Positions 1 to 7,615 are shown, counted from the stretch's first letter. The stretch is DNA of 13,009 nucleotides from an uncultured Collinsella sp. (GCA_900556675.1 USQE01000015.1:1-13009), one strand, 5' to 3'. A program made the numbers and translations. The notes: a model not told the origin generated them from the sequence alone.

Positions 1-1974
1 GGTGACAAGATCGTCTGGGCTTATGCTGCTGGCGATACCGTTCCTAATCCCGATGAAGTCGTAGTTGACCCGAGCGCTTCGCGCCCGACCGATTGGAAAG
101 CCGACTGGAGCGGCAATTCCAATGCGGTGGTCGAGAACGTGTCCACGCCTACGGGCGCGCTGGCAAGCTCTTGGACGTTTGATTGGAAGGCCTATTCGGG
201 CGCCATGTACCCCAACGCGAGCGAGCCGATTGTAAACGGCAATGTGTATCTTGCCGTCAACAAGCGCTTGCTTAAGATCGATGCCGAGTCGGGCAAGGTG
301 CTTGCCGAGTCGAACCTTAAGACTGCGATTGGCTACACGACGCGTCCGATTTATACGAACGGCTTGGTCATCGTTCCGCTCGACGGCGGTGCGGTCCAGG
401 CCCTGACGGCCGATACGCTCACGACGGTTTGGGTTACCGACCCTGTGAGCAAAACTGCTCAGTCGAATTCTCAGCTGACGGTCGACGGCAACTACCTGTA
501 TGTCGGCACCGTTGATGTCGACTATGGTAAGGGCGTGTATAACAACGGCCATCTGACGCGCATCAATATCCTGACCGGTGCCGTTTCCTGGCAGCACGTC
601 AACGCCGATGAAGGCTATTACTGGACGGGCGCTACCGTGGGCGATGGTTTTGTTCTGGTTCCCACCAGCGCCGGTACCGTTGAGATGCTCAGCAAGTCTT
701 CGGGCGCTGTGCTTGGAAGCGTTTCGGTTGGTGCTATCGTCAACTCCTCCTGCGTGCTCTCCGCCGACGGTAGCCATGCTTATCTGATTTCGCGTGACGG
801 TAAGCTGCACGTGTTGGCGATTTCTGACGGTAGTTCGCGTGGTGCGGATGCCGCTTCGCGCATTTTCGAAGAGCGCGTCGTCGACCTGGGTCTTACGGGA
901 TGCGCCTGCATGCCTACGCTGTATGGCAACAAGCTGATTGTCGGCGGCGAGGTTTCCGGTGGCTCTGCGCTGGCGATTGTCGACCTTGATAATGACTTTG
1001 CTACGACGTTGGTTTCGTCTGCTGATGGCTCCGCGCTTCCCATCGGCGGCATCAAGGGTGCACCGCTCGTGAGCGCCCAGGCAGATGGCACGTATGTCTA
1101 CTTCACGGTTAACTACGGTGCGACTTCCGACTATGTGAACTACACCTCGGGCGGCGGTGTCTATCGCTACAAGCTGGGTGACGCGCAGGCGACCGGTGCG
1201 TTTAGCGCAACGGGACACAACAACTACTGCGACTCGCCGATTGCCTGCGACGCCAAGGGCAACCTCTACTACATCAACGATTCCGGCACGTTGTTCAAGC
1301 TGAATGGTGGCGTTAAGGTCTCGTTCGAGACTGGCGATGGTTCCAAGGTCGATTTCCAGACTACGGCCGACGGCAAGCTGGTTAAGCCTGCCGATCCGAC
1401 GCGTGAGGGCTACACCTTCGGTGGCTGGTACACCGATGAGGCTTGCACGGAGGCGTATGACTTCAGCACGCCGGTGACGGCCGATATGACGCTGTATGCC
1501 AAGTGGACCAAGAACGCCGTTAACCCTGACGGCAATGGCGGTTCTGGCTCTAACGGTGGCAGCGGCTCCGGCACTGGTGCTGGTACCGGCACGGGCGCTG
1601 GCGCGGGCACTGGCTCCGGCTCGAAGGGTGGCGCTGTCGCCCCTGGTCAGAAGCCGGTGACCAAGACGACGGTGTCGACCAAGACCGGGACCAAGGACAA
1701 CAAGTCCGACAAGAAGGACTCCGACAAGTCCGACAAGAAGGACGAGAAGAAGTCTGACAAGAAGGACGGCAAGTCCGACAAGAAGTCCGACTCCAAGTCC
1801 GACAAGGCATCCGCTTCCACGACCACTGCCAAGAAGTCCACTGAGGCTTCCGCGCAGGAGTCTGGCCTCAACCCGCTCGCTATTGTCGGCATCGCGGCCG
1901 GCGTGATCGGCCTCGCGCTCATCGCCGTCTTCATGCTGACCAAGCGCGGCAAGGGTGACGGTAATGCCCGATAA
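1..1974 (+). CDS. Cell-surface protein: DUF4430 end, PQQ-like propeller, InlB repeat, C-terminal membrane anchor (5' partial)
   Basis: The frame is open from base 1, so the N-terminus and any signal peptide lie outside the window; 657 residues are visible. Residues 1-8 (GDKIVWAY) match the end of the DUF4430 domain in the next gene (GDNVVWYY), so at least one DUF4430 domain probably lies upstream. Residues about 60-437 carry repeated short blades of the form VxGNxLYVGT...LTRINxxTGxVSW, typical of PQQ-like beta-propellers. Residues 440-504 form one InlB/Listeria-Bacteroides repeat (Flg_new), ending GYTFGGWYTDEAC...YDFSTPVTADMTLYAKW. A Gly/Ser/Thr linker (about 510-545) and a Lys/Asp/Ser stalk (about 560-615) lead to one membrane helix (626-646) and a short basic tail. 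There is no LPXTG motif, so anchoring is by the helix, with the propeller outside the cell. The ligand is unknown; DUF4430 resembles the transcobalamin C-terminal domain, so corrinoid or other small-molecule capture is possible but inferred. Confidence 0.85.
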   Translation, partial: GDKIVWAYAAGDTVPNPDEVVVDPSASRPTDWKADWSGNSNAVVENVSTPTGALASSWTFDWKAYSGAMYPNASEPIVNGNVYLAVNKRLLKIDAESGKVLAESNLKTAIGYTTRPIYTNGLVIVPLDGGAVQALTADTLTTVWVTDPVSKTAQSNSQLTVDGNYLYVGTVDVDYGKGVYNNGHLTRINILTGAVSWQHVNADEGYYWTGATVGDGFVLVPTSAGTVEMLSKSSGAVLGSVSVGAIVNSSCVLSADGSHAYLISRDGKLHVLAISDGSSRGADAASRIFEERVVDLGLTGCACMPTLYGNKLIVGGEVSGGSALAIVDLDNDFATTLVSSADGSALPIGGIKGAPLVSAQADGTYVYFTVNYGATSDYVNYTSGGGVYRYKLGDAQATGAFSATGHNNYCDSPIACDAKGNLYYINDSGTLFKLNGGVKVSFETGDGSKVDFQTTADGKLVKPADPTREGYTFGGWYTDEACTEAYDFSTPVTADMTLYAKWTKNAVNPDGNGGSGSNGGSGSGTGAGTGTGAGAGTGSGSKGGAVAPGQKPVTKTTVSTKTGTKDNKSDKKDSDKSDKKDEKKSDKKDGKSDKKSDSKSDKASASTTTAKKSTEASAQESGLNPLAIVGIAAGVIGLALIAVFMLTKRGKGDGNAR

Positions 1975-2866
1975 GCCCAAGGAGACCAACGGGCAGCAGC
2001 CCGACTCCTCGTTTATCCAGCTCGACGATGCAAAGCAAAAGGGCGCCGCTTCGGCGGCGTCCGCCCCGCGGCGCAAGGCACTTGTCGGCGTTTTTACGGC
2101 TGCTTGCGTTGCCCTGATTGTCGTCTCGCTGGGGTTTGTCCATCCCTCCACAAGCGGTGCCTGGTCCATCGACTGGATCGTTCAGGCCGTGACGGGGGAG
2201 AGCGTCGTTGCCAACGACGCCAGGGGAGCTGGCTCGGCTGCTGCTTCTGGCAAAGCTGACTCTAAGAACTCCAAGGCTTCGGGCGATGCGAAAGATAAGT
2301 CCAAGGACTCGGGTGACGCCAAGGGCGATTCCGAGTCTTCGAACAAGAGCTCGGATAAAAACTCGGATGGCAAAAAGTCTGAAGACCAGCGTGGCAAGAA
2401 GTCTGGCGATGTATCGGCTGCTCAGAATACCGAAACTGCCGATACTTCTAACACGTCTGGTGGTACCTCTTCGGGCGGCGGCCAATCGTCTGGCGGCGCC
2501 TCTGCTTCTAACGGCGGAACCGCCTCCTCGGGCGGCCAGGGCGGCACGCAGGAGCCCAGTTACGTCACGGTGACGGTTGCGGTCACATCGAGCGCCGTGG
2601 GCAATCCTGTGTCCGCCGGCGGCACCTATACCTTTAACGAAGGTGCCACCGTCTACGACGCCCTATGCGCGCTCGGGCTTTCCGTCAACGCACACGGCTC
2701 ATCGTACGGCACGTATGTCGCCGCGATCGGCGGTTTGGCCGAGAAGCAGTATGGCGGCACGAGCGGTTGGATGTACTCTGTCAACGGCTCGACGCCCATG
2801 ACGGCCTGCAGCAACTACGTTCTCTCCAACGGCGACAACGTCGTCTGGTATTACGTAACAGGCTAG
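1964..2866 (+). CDS. N-terminally anchored DUF4430-domain surface protein
   Basis: The protein has 300 residues from the ATG at 1964. AAGGG (1951-1955) sits 8 bases upstream of it, whereas the in-frame GTG at 1955 would overlap that ribosome-binding site. The gene overlaps the preceding stop by 11 bases, so the two are probably co-translated. A cytosolic segment of about 38 residues precedes a signal-anchor helix (39-59). Next come a long low-complexity Ser/Lys/Asp/Gly stalk (about 85-195) and a C-terminal DUF4430 domain (about 198-300) containing GWMYSVNG (268-275), two cysteines (in DALCALG and TACSN) and the final NGDNVVWYY strand. DUF4430 is a small domain related to the C-terminal beta domain of transcobalamin/intrinsic factor. 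A corrinoid-binding role is an inference; no ECF or BtuF-type transporter gene is visible here. Its topology is opposite to that of the upstream protein (N-terminal rather than C-terminal anchor), so both would display DUF4430 outside the membrane. Confidence 0.85.
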   Translation: MPDKPKETNGQQPDSSFIQLDDAKQKGAASAASAPRRKALVGVFTAACVALIVVSLGFVHPSTSGAWSIDWIVQAVTGESVVANDARGAGSAAASGKADSKNSKASGDAKDKSKDSGDAKGDSESSNKSSDKNSDGKKSEDQRGKKSGDVSAAQNTETADTSNTSGGTSSGGGQSSGGASASNGGTASSGGQGGTQEPSYVTVTVAVTSSAVGNPVSAGGTYTFNEGATVYDALCALGLSVNAHGSSYGTYVAAIGGLAEKQYGGTSGWMYSVNGSTPMTACSNYVLSNGDNVVWYYVTG

Positions 2867-2888
2867 GGATCTCAACATAACGCACGGA

Positions 2889-2927
2889 ACGGGCAGCTCG
2901 GACAAACATCCAGGCCGCCCGTTTTTT
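2889..2927 (+). terminator. Rho-independent terminator after the DUF4430 genes
   Basis: ACGGGC (2889-2894) pairs with GCCCGT (2917-2922) and a run of six T follows (2922-2927). It lies 23 bases after the stop at 2866. The loop is long (22 bases), but position and T-tract fit the end of the surface-protein operon. Confidence 0.7.
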
Positions 2928-2936
2928 GATGCGAAT

Positions 2937-3166
2937 GGGACGGAGTTTCCCAATCGAGGCTCAACCGGAAAGCGCGTCCCACTCTGGAGGCGGATTCCGG
3001 GATGCAGTTTCCGCTTCGATGGCCATTGGGAAACCGCGTCCCGTTCCGAGGTCGGATTCCGGGATGCACTTTCCGCTTGAGTGGCGTTGCGGAAACTGTG
3101 TCCCGCTTTGAGGCCTCAATCTGGGACGCGCTTTCCGGAACGGCGCCCATGGGGAAGGCGCGTCCC
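2937..3166. repeat. Array of four 44-bp palindromes at a 62-bp period
   Basis: Four units start at 2937, 2999, 3061 and 3123. Each is 44 bp: a 14-bp left arm (consensus GGGAYGCRSTTTCC), a 16-bp loop and a 14-bp right arm (GGAAANYGYGTCCC). Units are separated by exactly 18 bp. The fourth unit pairs along the whole arm (one G-T wobble), the second has one mismatch and one wobble, and the first has three mismatches. Spacers 1 and 2 both end CGGATTCC, and spacer 3 contains the 12-bp palindrome TTGAGGCCTCAA. Loops and spacers are less conserved than the arms. This fills most of the 413-base gene-free stretch 2867-3279. Bases 3167-3218 hold no further clear unit, and short open frames here look spurious. 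It resembles a REP/BIME-type intergenic palindrome cluster. Function is unknown. Confidence 0.8.
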
Positions 3167-3218
3167 ATTTCGGCACCGTGGCCCGTCCCGTACGTCTTCC
3201 TCGACAGCCTCGTCAAAC

Positions 3219-3253
3219 AAAAAAACCGGCTGGAACGTGAATTCCAACCGGTT
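3219..3253 (-). terminator. Rho-independent terminator after the downstream GtrA gene
   Basis: Read on the minus strand, AACCGGTTGGAA pairs with TTCCAGCCGGTT (one imperfect position) around a 6-base loop. A run of seven T follows (plus-strand A at 3219-3225). It lies 27 bases beyond the stop of the GtrA gene ending at 3280. Confidence 0.85.
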
Positions 3254-3279
3254 ATATATTCAAGCAAATGTCGAATCGA

Positions 3280-3687
3280 CTATGACTGCGCGCCTTCGAG
3301 GAAGAAGCGGCGGCTGAAGTAGTTGTACCAGGTGACCAGGAACGTGGCGATGGCCTTCATGGCCTGGTAGCCGATGCTCAAAAACGTGACGCCCACAAAC
3401 ATGTACAGGTCGTTGAGGCCCAGACCGATCACCGACAGGATGGTGAAGATCGTGAACTCGCGCTTGCGGCTCATGCCCTCGCGGTGATCGAACACGTACT
3501 TCATGCTGAGCCAGTAGTTAACCACGACGGACGTGGTAAACGAGAGCGTGGTGCTCATCAAAAAGTCGAGGTGAAACAGCTCGACGAGCGCAATGAGCAT
3601 GCCCCAGTCGATGCCAAAGGAGATAAGACCCACGACAGCGAACTTGAGGAATTGCTTGGTATGAGGTTGTGCCAGTGCCTTGCGCAC
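3280..3687 (-). CDS. GtrA family membrane protein (first of a tandem pair)
   Basis: The protein has 135 residues from a GTG at 3687, the usual GtrA length, with GGA about 9 bases upstream. Opening at the TTG at 3768 would add an atypical 27-residue hydrophilic head. Four membrane helices are visible (about 13-34, 43-61, 78-98, 104-124), with the family features KFxxVGxxSFGIDWG, NYWLSMKYVF and a final basic YNYFSRRFF. GtrA proteins are proposed to move polyprenyl-linked sugars across the membrane for cell-wall or O-antigen glycosylation, usually with a GtrB glycosyltransferase. No GtrB lies in the window, so the substrate cannot be named. The gene follows a paralog (3908-4303) after 220 bases and ends at a strong terminator. 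TATAGT on the minus strand at 3776-3771 could be a -10 box, but no good -35 accompanies it. Confidence 0.85.
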   Translation of the reverse strand: MRKALAQPHTKQFLKFAVVGLISFGIDWGMLIALVELFHLDFLMSTTLSFTTSVVVNYWLSMKYVFDHREGMSRKREFTIFTILSVIGLGLNDLYMFVGVTFLSIGYQAMKAIATFLVTWYNYFSRRFFLEGAQS

Positions 3688-3838
3688 GTAATCACATCCA
3701 ATGCGTTGATGAATCGAGCAACGAGATACTTTAGAGCTTTTGCATAGGAAACGTAAGGTCTTTGGCAAGAACTATACGAACTCGCCAAATATTCAAGAGG
3801 TAATCCGCAAACGTTGCAAATCTTCCCGCAAACGAGCA

Positions 3839-3884
3839 GGGCCCACGAACAACGCAGCACTCGATGCGCATCGTCCGTGGGCCC
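3839..3884 (-). terminator. Intergenic hairpin between the two GtrA genes, possible weak terminator
   Basis: GGGCCCACG (3839-3847) pairs perfectly with CGTGGGCCC (3876-3884), and the loop contains the palindrome CGATGCGCATCG. It begins 23 bases beyond the stop of the upstream GtrA gene. On the minus strand no T-run follows (TGCTCGTTTGC), so termination may be weak or factor-dependent. Confidence 0.45.
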
Positions 3885-3907
3885 CGTAGTGCAACGAGGA
3901 GGTCGAG

Positions 3908-4303
3908 CTACTTGGTCTCGTCGCCCTCCAGGAAGATCTTTCGGGTCACAAAGTTGTAGACCATGACCAGCGCGGTGGCGCAAATCTTGGCGATATTGGC
4001 CTCGAGCCCCAGGCCGGCGTTGAGCGCCAGCACGATGCCGTCGTTGAGCGCCAAGCCGATCACGGACAGCACGACAAAGATGATGAACTCGCGGTGGCGG
4101 CTCATGCCCTCCTTGTGCGCAAACACGTACTTCATGCTCGCGACGTAGTTAAAGATGAGCGAGACGATAAAGCCGCTGGTATTGGCGATCAGGATATTGA
4201 GGCCCAAACCGTAGTGGAGCAGATTCATGATGCCAAAGTCGATGATCGTGGCGACGACGCCGACGACGCCAAACTTCATGATCTGCGCAAGGAGCTTTTG
4301 CAT
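3908..4303 (-). CDS. GtrA family membrane protein (second of a tandem pair)
   Basis: The protein has 131 residues from the ATG at 4303, with AAGGCAGG just upstream. The longer frame from the TTG at 4366 adds an unconserved head and is not preferred. Four helices are predicted (about 10-30, 36-55, 73-93, 103-121), with KFGVVGVVATIIDFG at the start and YNFVTRKIFLEG at the end, both typical of GtrA. It is clearly paralogous to its neighbour: both share SMKYVF, H[KR]EGMSR[HK]REF and LSVIGLxLND, suggesting tandem duplication followed by divergence. The likely role is polyprenyl-phosphate-sugar translocation or another membrane step in surface glycosylation, from family knowledge only. It starts 78 bases after the fbp stop on the same strand and may be read through from fbp, since only a short CCCCGC/GCGGGG hairpin without a T-run lies between (4368-4381). 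Confidence 0.87.
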   Translation of the reverse strand: MQKLLAQIMKFGVVGVVATIIDFGIMNLLHYGLGLNILIANTSGFIVSLIFNYVASMKYVFAHKEGMSRHREFIIFVVLSVIGLALNDGIVLALNAGLGLEANIAKICATALVMVYNFVTRKIFLEGDETK

Positions 4304-4381
4304 GGTACCTGCCTTAGAGTGGCGCCGGAGCGCCGCGGGGATGACAAACTCAGCAAGTTTAGCCAATCCCCGCAGGCGGGG

Positions 4382-6298
4382 CTAGGCGCGCTCCTCGATA
4401 GCACCGTTTCTATATGCATCGAGCAGCTGGCGTAGGTCCTGGATTTGGCTGCGGATCTTGGCGCCAGTGTCGGTATCGCTGACCATGCGGCGGCGGTCGG
4501 CCTCGTCAAAGCGGTTGGTCTCGCTTTCGATGTCCACGTTGCGGGTGAGCGCCTCGGCAACCGTCGTAAAGGCCCGGTGCGACTTAAGACGGCATCCGCG
4601 CGAGCTCGAGATAAGCGTGTAGCCGGCGATGCCCGTCTTGGGATGGTAGGCGCGACAGAAGCCGCCGTCGATGACCAACAGCTTGCCGTTGGCGCGGATG
4701 GGCTGCTCGCCCTTGGTAGTTTTGACCGGGGTATGGCCGTTGATGATGTGCCCCGTCGGCGAGCAAGCCATGGGGGCAACGCCGAACTCGTGCATGATGT
4801 CGTCGCAGACCGAGGGCGACTTGGTAAGCGTGAAGTACGGGTCCATCGGCTCGGCCCAGGTGCTCTTATCGGCGATATAGGCGCGCTCAAAGGTACGCAC
4901 CAGGCGTCCGCTCGCGGGTGAGTTAAAGCCGATCCACAGGTACCACATCCAGTCGAGGGCGTCGCGGTCGCCCACGCGCCAGGCGCGGCGGGCGATGCGG
5001 TCGCAAAAATCGAGATAATCGCGACCGGCGTGCCAGGTACCCAGGCAGTTCATGCTGCTAAAGGTGCCGTCTTCGTTGAGCGGCACGCAGCCATGGAACA
5101 GCAGGTTGCCGTTGGTGACCTTGTACATCGAGCCATGGGTGTAGAGGAAATCGATATGGCGATGCAGATGATCGGCGGTGATAAACTCGGACACGAGCTT
5201 GTCGATGATGTGCTGTTCCTGGGGCGTGAGCGTGTAGGGGTCCGTCGGGTCGACGGTGGGGAAATCGTTGGTCGTGAGCGGCCACACGCTGCCGTCGGCG
5301 AGCGTGACCGTGCCGGTGTCGTGGTCGATCTTGTCGAGCAGCAGGCGGTCGGTCATGTCGAACTCGGGGTGACGCTGGATAATCTGGCCCTCGAGTTTAA
5401 AGAGCAGCACGTTGATGGCCTTGATCAGCGGGGTGATGGACTCGCCGGCGGTATAGGTGGCGTCGGCGAAGGCGACAAGCTCGCGCAGCGAGATGCCGTA
5501 GTCGTTCTCGAGGATCTCGTAATTGTCGTAGCGCAGGTTGTTGCGCAGCACCGTGGCGATGCAGGCGGGCTCACCGGCCGCAGCGCCCATCCACAGCAGA
5601 TCGTGGTTACCCCACTGAATATCGAGCGAATGATAGGTGAGCAGGCGGTCCATAATCTTGGCAGCGCCGCCGCCACGGTCGAAGATGTCGCCCACCAAGT
5701 GCAGGTGGTCGACGGCGAGGCGCTTGATGAGCGAGGCAAGCGACTCGATAAAGTCATCGGCGCTGGCGGTCTCTAGGATGGACTCCACGATGCGCTCGTG
5801 ATAGCGCACGCGGTAGTTGTTCTCATCCGGATGCGTGTGCAGCAGCTCGTCGATGATGTAGGCGTAATCGCGCGGGATGGCCTTACGCACCTTGGAGCGC
5901 GTATAGCGGCTCGAAAGCGAGCGGGCAACCACAATGAGCTGGTCGAGCATGGTCTTGTACCAGGTGGGGGAGTCCTCGCGCCGGCTGCGGACCAGCTCGA
6001 TCTTCTCGCGCGGGTAGTAGATGAGCGTGCACAGCTCGCCCTTTTCGTCAAAGGAGAGCGTGTCGCCAAAGATCTCGTCGACATGCTCGCGCACGACACC
6101 CGAGCAGTTGTTGAGGATGTGCATAAAGGCTTCGTACTCGCCGTGCACGTCGCTCATAAAATGCTCGGTGCCCTTGGGCAGGTTGAGAATGGCCGAGAGA
6201 TTGATAATCTCGGTAAACGCGGATTGCTCGGTGGGAAATTGTCTCGACAGCAGACGCAGATACTTGAAGTCTTGCGGGTTGCGATCGAATGCGACCAT
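4382..6298 (-). CDS. fbp: Fructose-1,6-bisphosphatase, class III
   Basis: This 638-residue protein hydrolyses fructose 1,6-bisphosphate to fructose 6-phosphate in gluconeogenesis (cytosolic, metal-dependent). The metallophosphoesterase signatures are present in order: SDVHGE (49-54), GDIFDRG (203-209), GNHD (230-233), and NGHTP (520-524) followed by LLVIDGGFCRAY. LLFHGCVP (399-406) is also characteristic. The length fits the Firmicutes-type class III family (about 640-670 residues) and no key motif is missing. The start is the ATG at 6298, preceded by GGAAGG six bases upstream. The frame stays open far upstream but only as antisense to degV. The B. subtilis homologue is activated by phosphoenolpyruvate; whether this one is cannot be read from sequence. 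It is transcribed divergently from the DegV gene and sits upstream of the two GtrA genes. Confidence 0.95.
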   Translation of the reverse strand: MVAFDRNPQDFKYLRLLSRQFPTEQSAFTEIINLSAILNLPKGTEHFMSDVHGEYEAFMHILNNCSGVVREHVDEIFGDTLSFDEKGELCTLIYYPREKIELVRSRREDSPTWYKTMLDQLIVVARSLSSRYTRSKVRKAIPRDYAYIIDELLHTHPDENNYRVRYHERIVESILETASADDFIESLASLIKRLAVDHLHLVGDIFDRGGGAAKIMDRLLTYHSLDIQWGNHDLLWMGAAAGEPACIATVLRNNLRYDNYEILENDYGISLRELVAFADATYTAGESITPLIKAINVLLFKLEGQIIQRHPEFDMTDRLLLDKIDHDTGTVTLADGSVWPLTTNDFPTVDPTDPYTLTPQEQHIIDKLVSEFITADHLHRHIDFLYTHGSMYKVTNGNLLFHGCVPLNEDGTFSSMNCLGTWHAGRDYLDFCDRIARRAWRVGDRDALDWMWYLWIGFNSPASGRLVRTFERAYIADKSTWAEPMDPYFTLTKSPSVCDDIMHEFGVAPMACSPTGHIINGHTPVKTTKGEQPIRANGKLLVIDGGFCRAYHPKTGIAGYTLISSSRGCRLKSHRAFTTVAEALTRNVDIESETNRFDEADRRRMVSDTDTGAKIRSQIQDLRQLLDAYRNGAIEERA

Positions 6299-6616
6299 GA
6301 GGCACCTTCCGATGTGGTTGGTAAAACTGACAAACAGCGTCAAACGTTTATCAGTATGCGCCGCTTTTGTTTCGATTGGAGATGGGAGGTCAAATTGTTG
6401 GCCGAACGGTTTGGTAAATCGATTTAGTTGAGGTAGATATGGCGGTTGAATGGAGACGCGGGGTCGTTTTTGCAGGCGCATACCTCCGGGATCGATAGGG
6501 ATGATAACGGTAAAGATGTTCACTACCTTTGGTTCAATTTGGTAAATAGTGGACATTTGTACCGTATTCACGATTGCTGTGCAATAATTTGCGCAGTAAT
6601 GAGTAAGGAGCCTCAT
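6299..6616. promoter_or_regulatory. Divergent fbp/degV intergenic region with three TTGGTAAA repeats
   Basis: This 318-base non-coding stretch separates the two start codons and is more AT-rich than the flanking genes. The octamer TTGGTAAA occurs three times in the same orientation, at 6318-6325, 6411-6418 and 6539-6546. The last two extend to TTTGGTAAAT. They could be operator half-sites or chance. I find no structured RNA, tRNA or convincing small gene here, and no confident fbp promoter (TTGACG on the minus strand at 6343-6338 lacks a good -10). Confidence 0.4.
6557..6585 (+). promoter_or_regulatory. Candidate degV promoter
   Basis: TTGTAC (6557-6562) and TGCAAT (6580-6585) are spaced 17 bases apart. 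This would place transcription start about 25 bases before the ATG at 6617. Both boxes match the sigma-70 consensus only partly. Confidence 0.35.
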
Positions 6617-7507
6617 ATGAGTGATTTTGTCCTGACCTGTGAATCCGCCGCCGACCGAACCCGCGAGTTCTTTGAATCGCGCAATATCCCTGTCGTGTGT
6701 TTTCATTACGAGATCGACGATGTTGTCTATACGGACGATCTGTATCAGTCGATTGCGCCGGACGAGTTTTTTGCCCAGATTGCCGCGGGCGCCATGCCCA
6801 AGACGTCTCAGGTGAGCGTGGGTGAGTACGAGGAGTTTTGGGAGCCGTTTGTTGCCGAGGGTAAAGACGTGCTGCACCTGGCGTTGTCGTCGGGTATTTC
6901 GGGCACGTATGGATCGGCCTGCGTTGCGGCACAGATGCTTGCGGATCGCTATCCCCAGGGCGGCAAGGTACGCGTCATCGACTCGCTGGCGGCGTCTTCG
7001 GGCTTTGGCCTGCTGGCGGAATGTGCCGCCGACGTTCGCGATAGCGGCGCTTCGCTCGACGAGACGGCCGCTTGGATTGAGGAGCATAAACTCAACCTGC
7101 ACCACTGGTTCTTCTCGACCGATTTGTCGAGTTACCTGCGCGGCGGTCGCATTTCGGCCGCGAGCGCGATCATCGGCACGGCGCTCAAGATTTGCCCGCT
7201 TATGACGGTCGATTGCGAAGGTGAGCTGGCGCCACGCGAGAAGATTCGCACCAAGAAGCGCGCGATCTCCGAGATGGCCAAGACCGTGATGGCGCATGTG
7301 CAGGACGGCGCGAACTATTCGGGCAAGTGCATCATGTCGCACTCGGCGTGCCGCGAGGACGCCGAGGCCGTTGCGGCACTGATAGAGGAGCAGGTTCCGC
7401 AGCTCAAAGGTAAGATTGAGATCAATAGCATCGGTGCTCTGATTGGCTCGCATACCGGCCCTGGCACGGTGGCCGTCTTCTTTATGGGCGACAAGCGCGT
7501 GGACTAA
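6617..7507 (+). CDS. DegV family (FakB-like) fatty-acid-binding protein
   Basis: The protein has 296 residues from the ATG at 6617, which has an AAGGAG ribosome-binding site at 6605-6610, six bases upstream. An earlier in-frame opening at 6446 would be in intergenic sequence. DegV hallmarks are present: KTSQVSVGEYEEFW (62-75) with the lipid-contacting TSQ, SSGISGTYGS (91-100), VIDSLAASSGFG (120-131), LRGGRIS (174-180) and a C-terminal HTGPGTVAVFF. DegV proteins bind a fatty acid in a buried tunnel. In Gram-positive bacteria the FakB subgroup presents it to the kinase FakA, which makes acyl-phosphate for phospholipid synthesis. No fakA/DAK gene is in the window, so a FakB role is inference. 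The gene stands alone, divergent from fbp and convergent with the barrel gene across a strong terminator. Confidence 0.92.
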   Translation: MSDFVLTCESAADRTREFFESRNIPVVCFHYEIDDVVYTDDLYQSIAPDEFFAQIAAGAMPKTSQVSVGEYEEFWEPFVAEGKDVLHLALSSGISGTYGSACVAAQMLADRYPQGGKVRVIDSLAASSGFGLLAECAADVRDSGASLDETAAWIEEHKLNLHHWFFSTDLSSYLRGGRISAASAIIGTALKICPLMTVDCEGELAPREKIRTKKRAISEMAKTVMAHVQDGANYSGKCIMSHSACREDAEAVAALIEEQVPQLKGKIEINSIGALIGSHTGPGTVAVFFMGDKRVD

Positions 7508-7569
7508 CGTTCGTGGGCTGGCTGACGGTTTTAACGGCTGCGCCTGTCCCTCCCGACATTCGATAACAG

Positions 7570-7605
7570 AAAAAGGCCCGTCCCGTTGTTTGCGGGACGG
7601 GCCTT
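7570..7605 (-). terminator. Strong hairpin terminator between convergent genes
   Basis: A perfect 13-bp stem, AAGGCCCGTCCCG (7573-7585) with CGGGACGGGCCTT (7593-7605), surrounds a 7-base loop. On the minus strand it is followed by five T, so it terminates the barrel gene that ends at 7616. On the plus strand only a short TT follows, so it may also help terminate degV. Confidence 0.88.
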
Positions 7606-7615
7606 GCTGCTGCGG

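Noticed and set aside
1550..1952. Minus-strand frames rich in Ser/Cys/Arg or Leu/Ser/Asp
   Set aside because: They are the complement of the repetitive Gly- and Lys/Asp/Ser-rich stalk of the surface protein.
1955..1963. GTG at 1955 as start of the second DUF4430 protein
   Set aside because: The AAGGG that would serve as ribosome-binding site overlaps the GTG; it is correctly spaced for the ATG at 1964. Only three residues differ.
2937..3166. CRISPR array
   Set aside because: The regularly spaced units are imperfect palindromes with variable loops, and the 18-bp 'spacers' are partly alike. CRISPR repeats would be near-identical with unrelated spacers of about 30-40 bp, and no cas gene is present.
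2926..3322. Short plus- and minus-strand open frames across the palindrome array
   Set aside because: Their peptides simply reflect the repeat and no ribosome-binding site or conserved feature supports them.
6299..7453. N-terminal extension of fbp on the minus strand (frame open to 7453, 1023 codons in all)
   Set aside because: The extension is antisense to the well-supported DegV gene and the intergenic region. The ATG at 6298 has a good ribosome-binding site and matches the family N-terminus.
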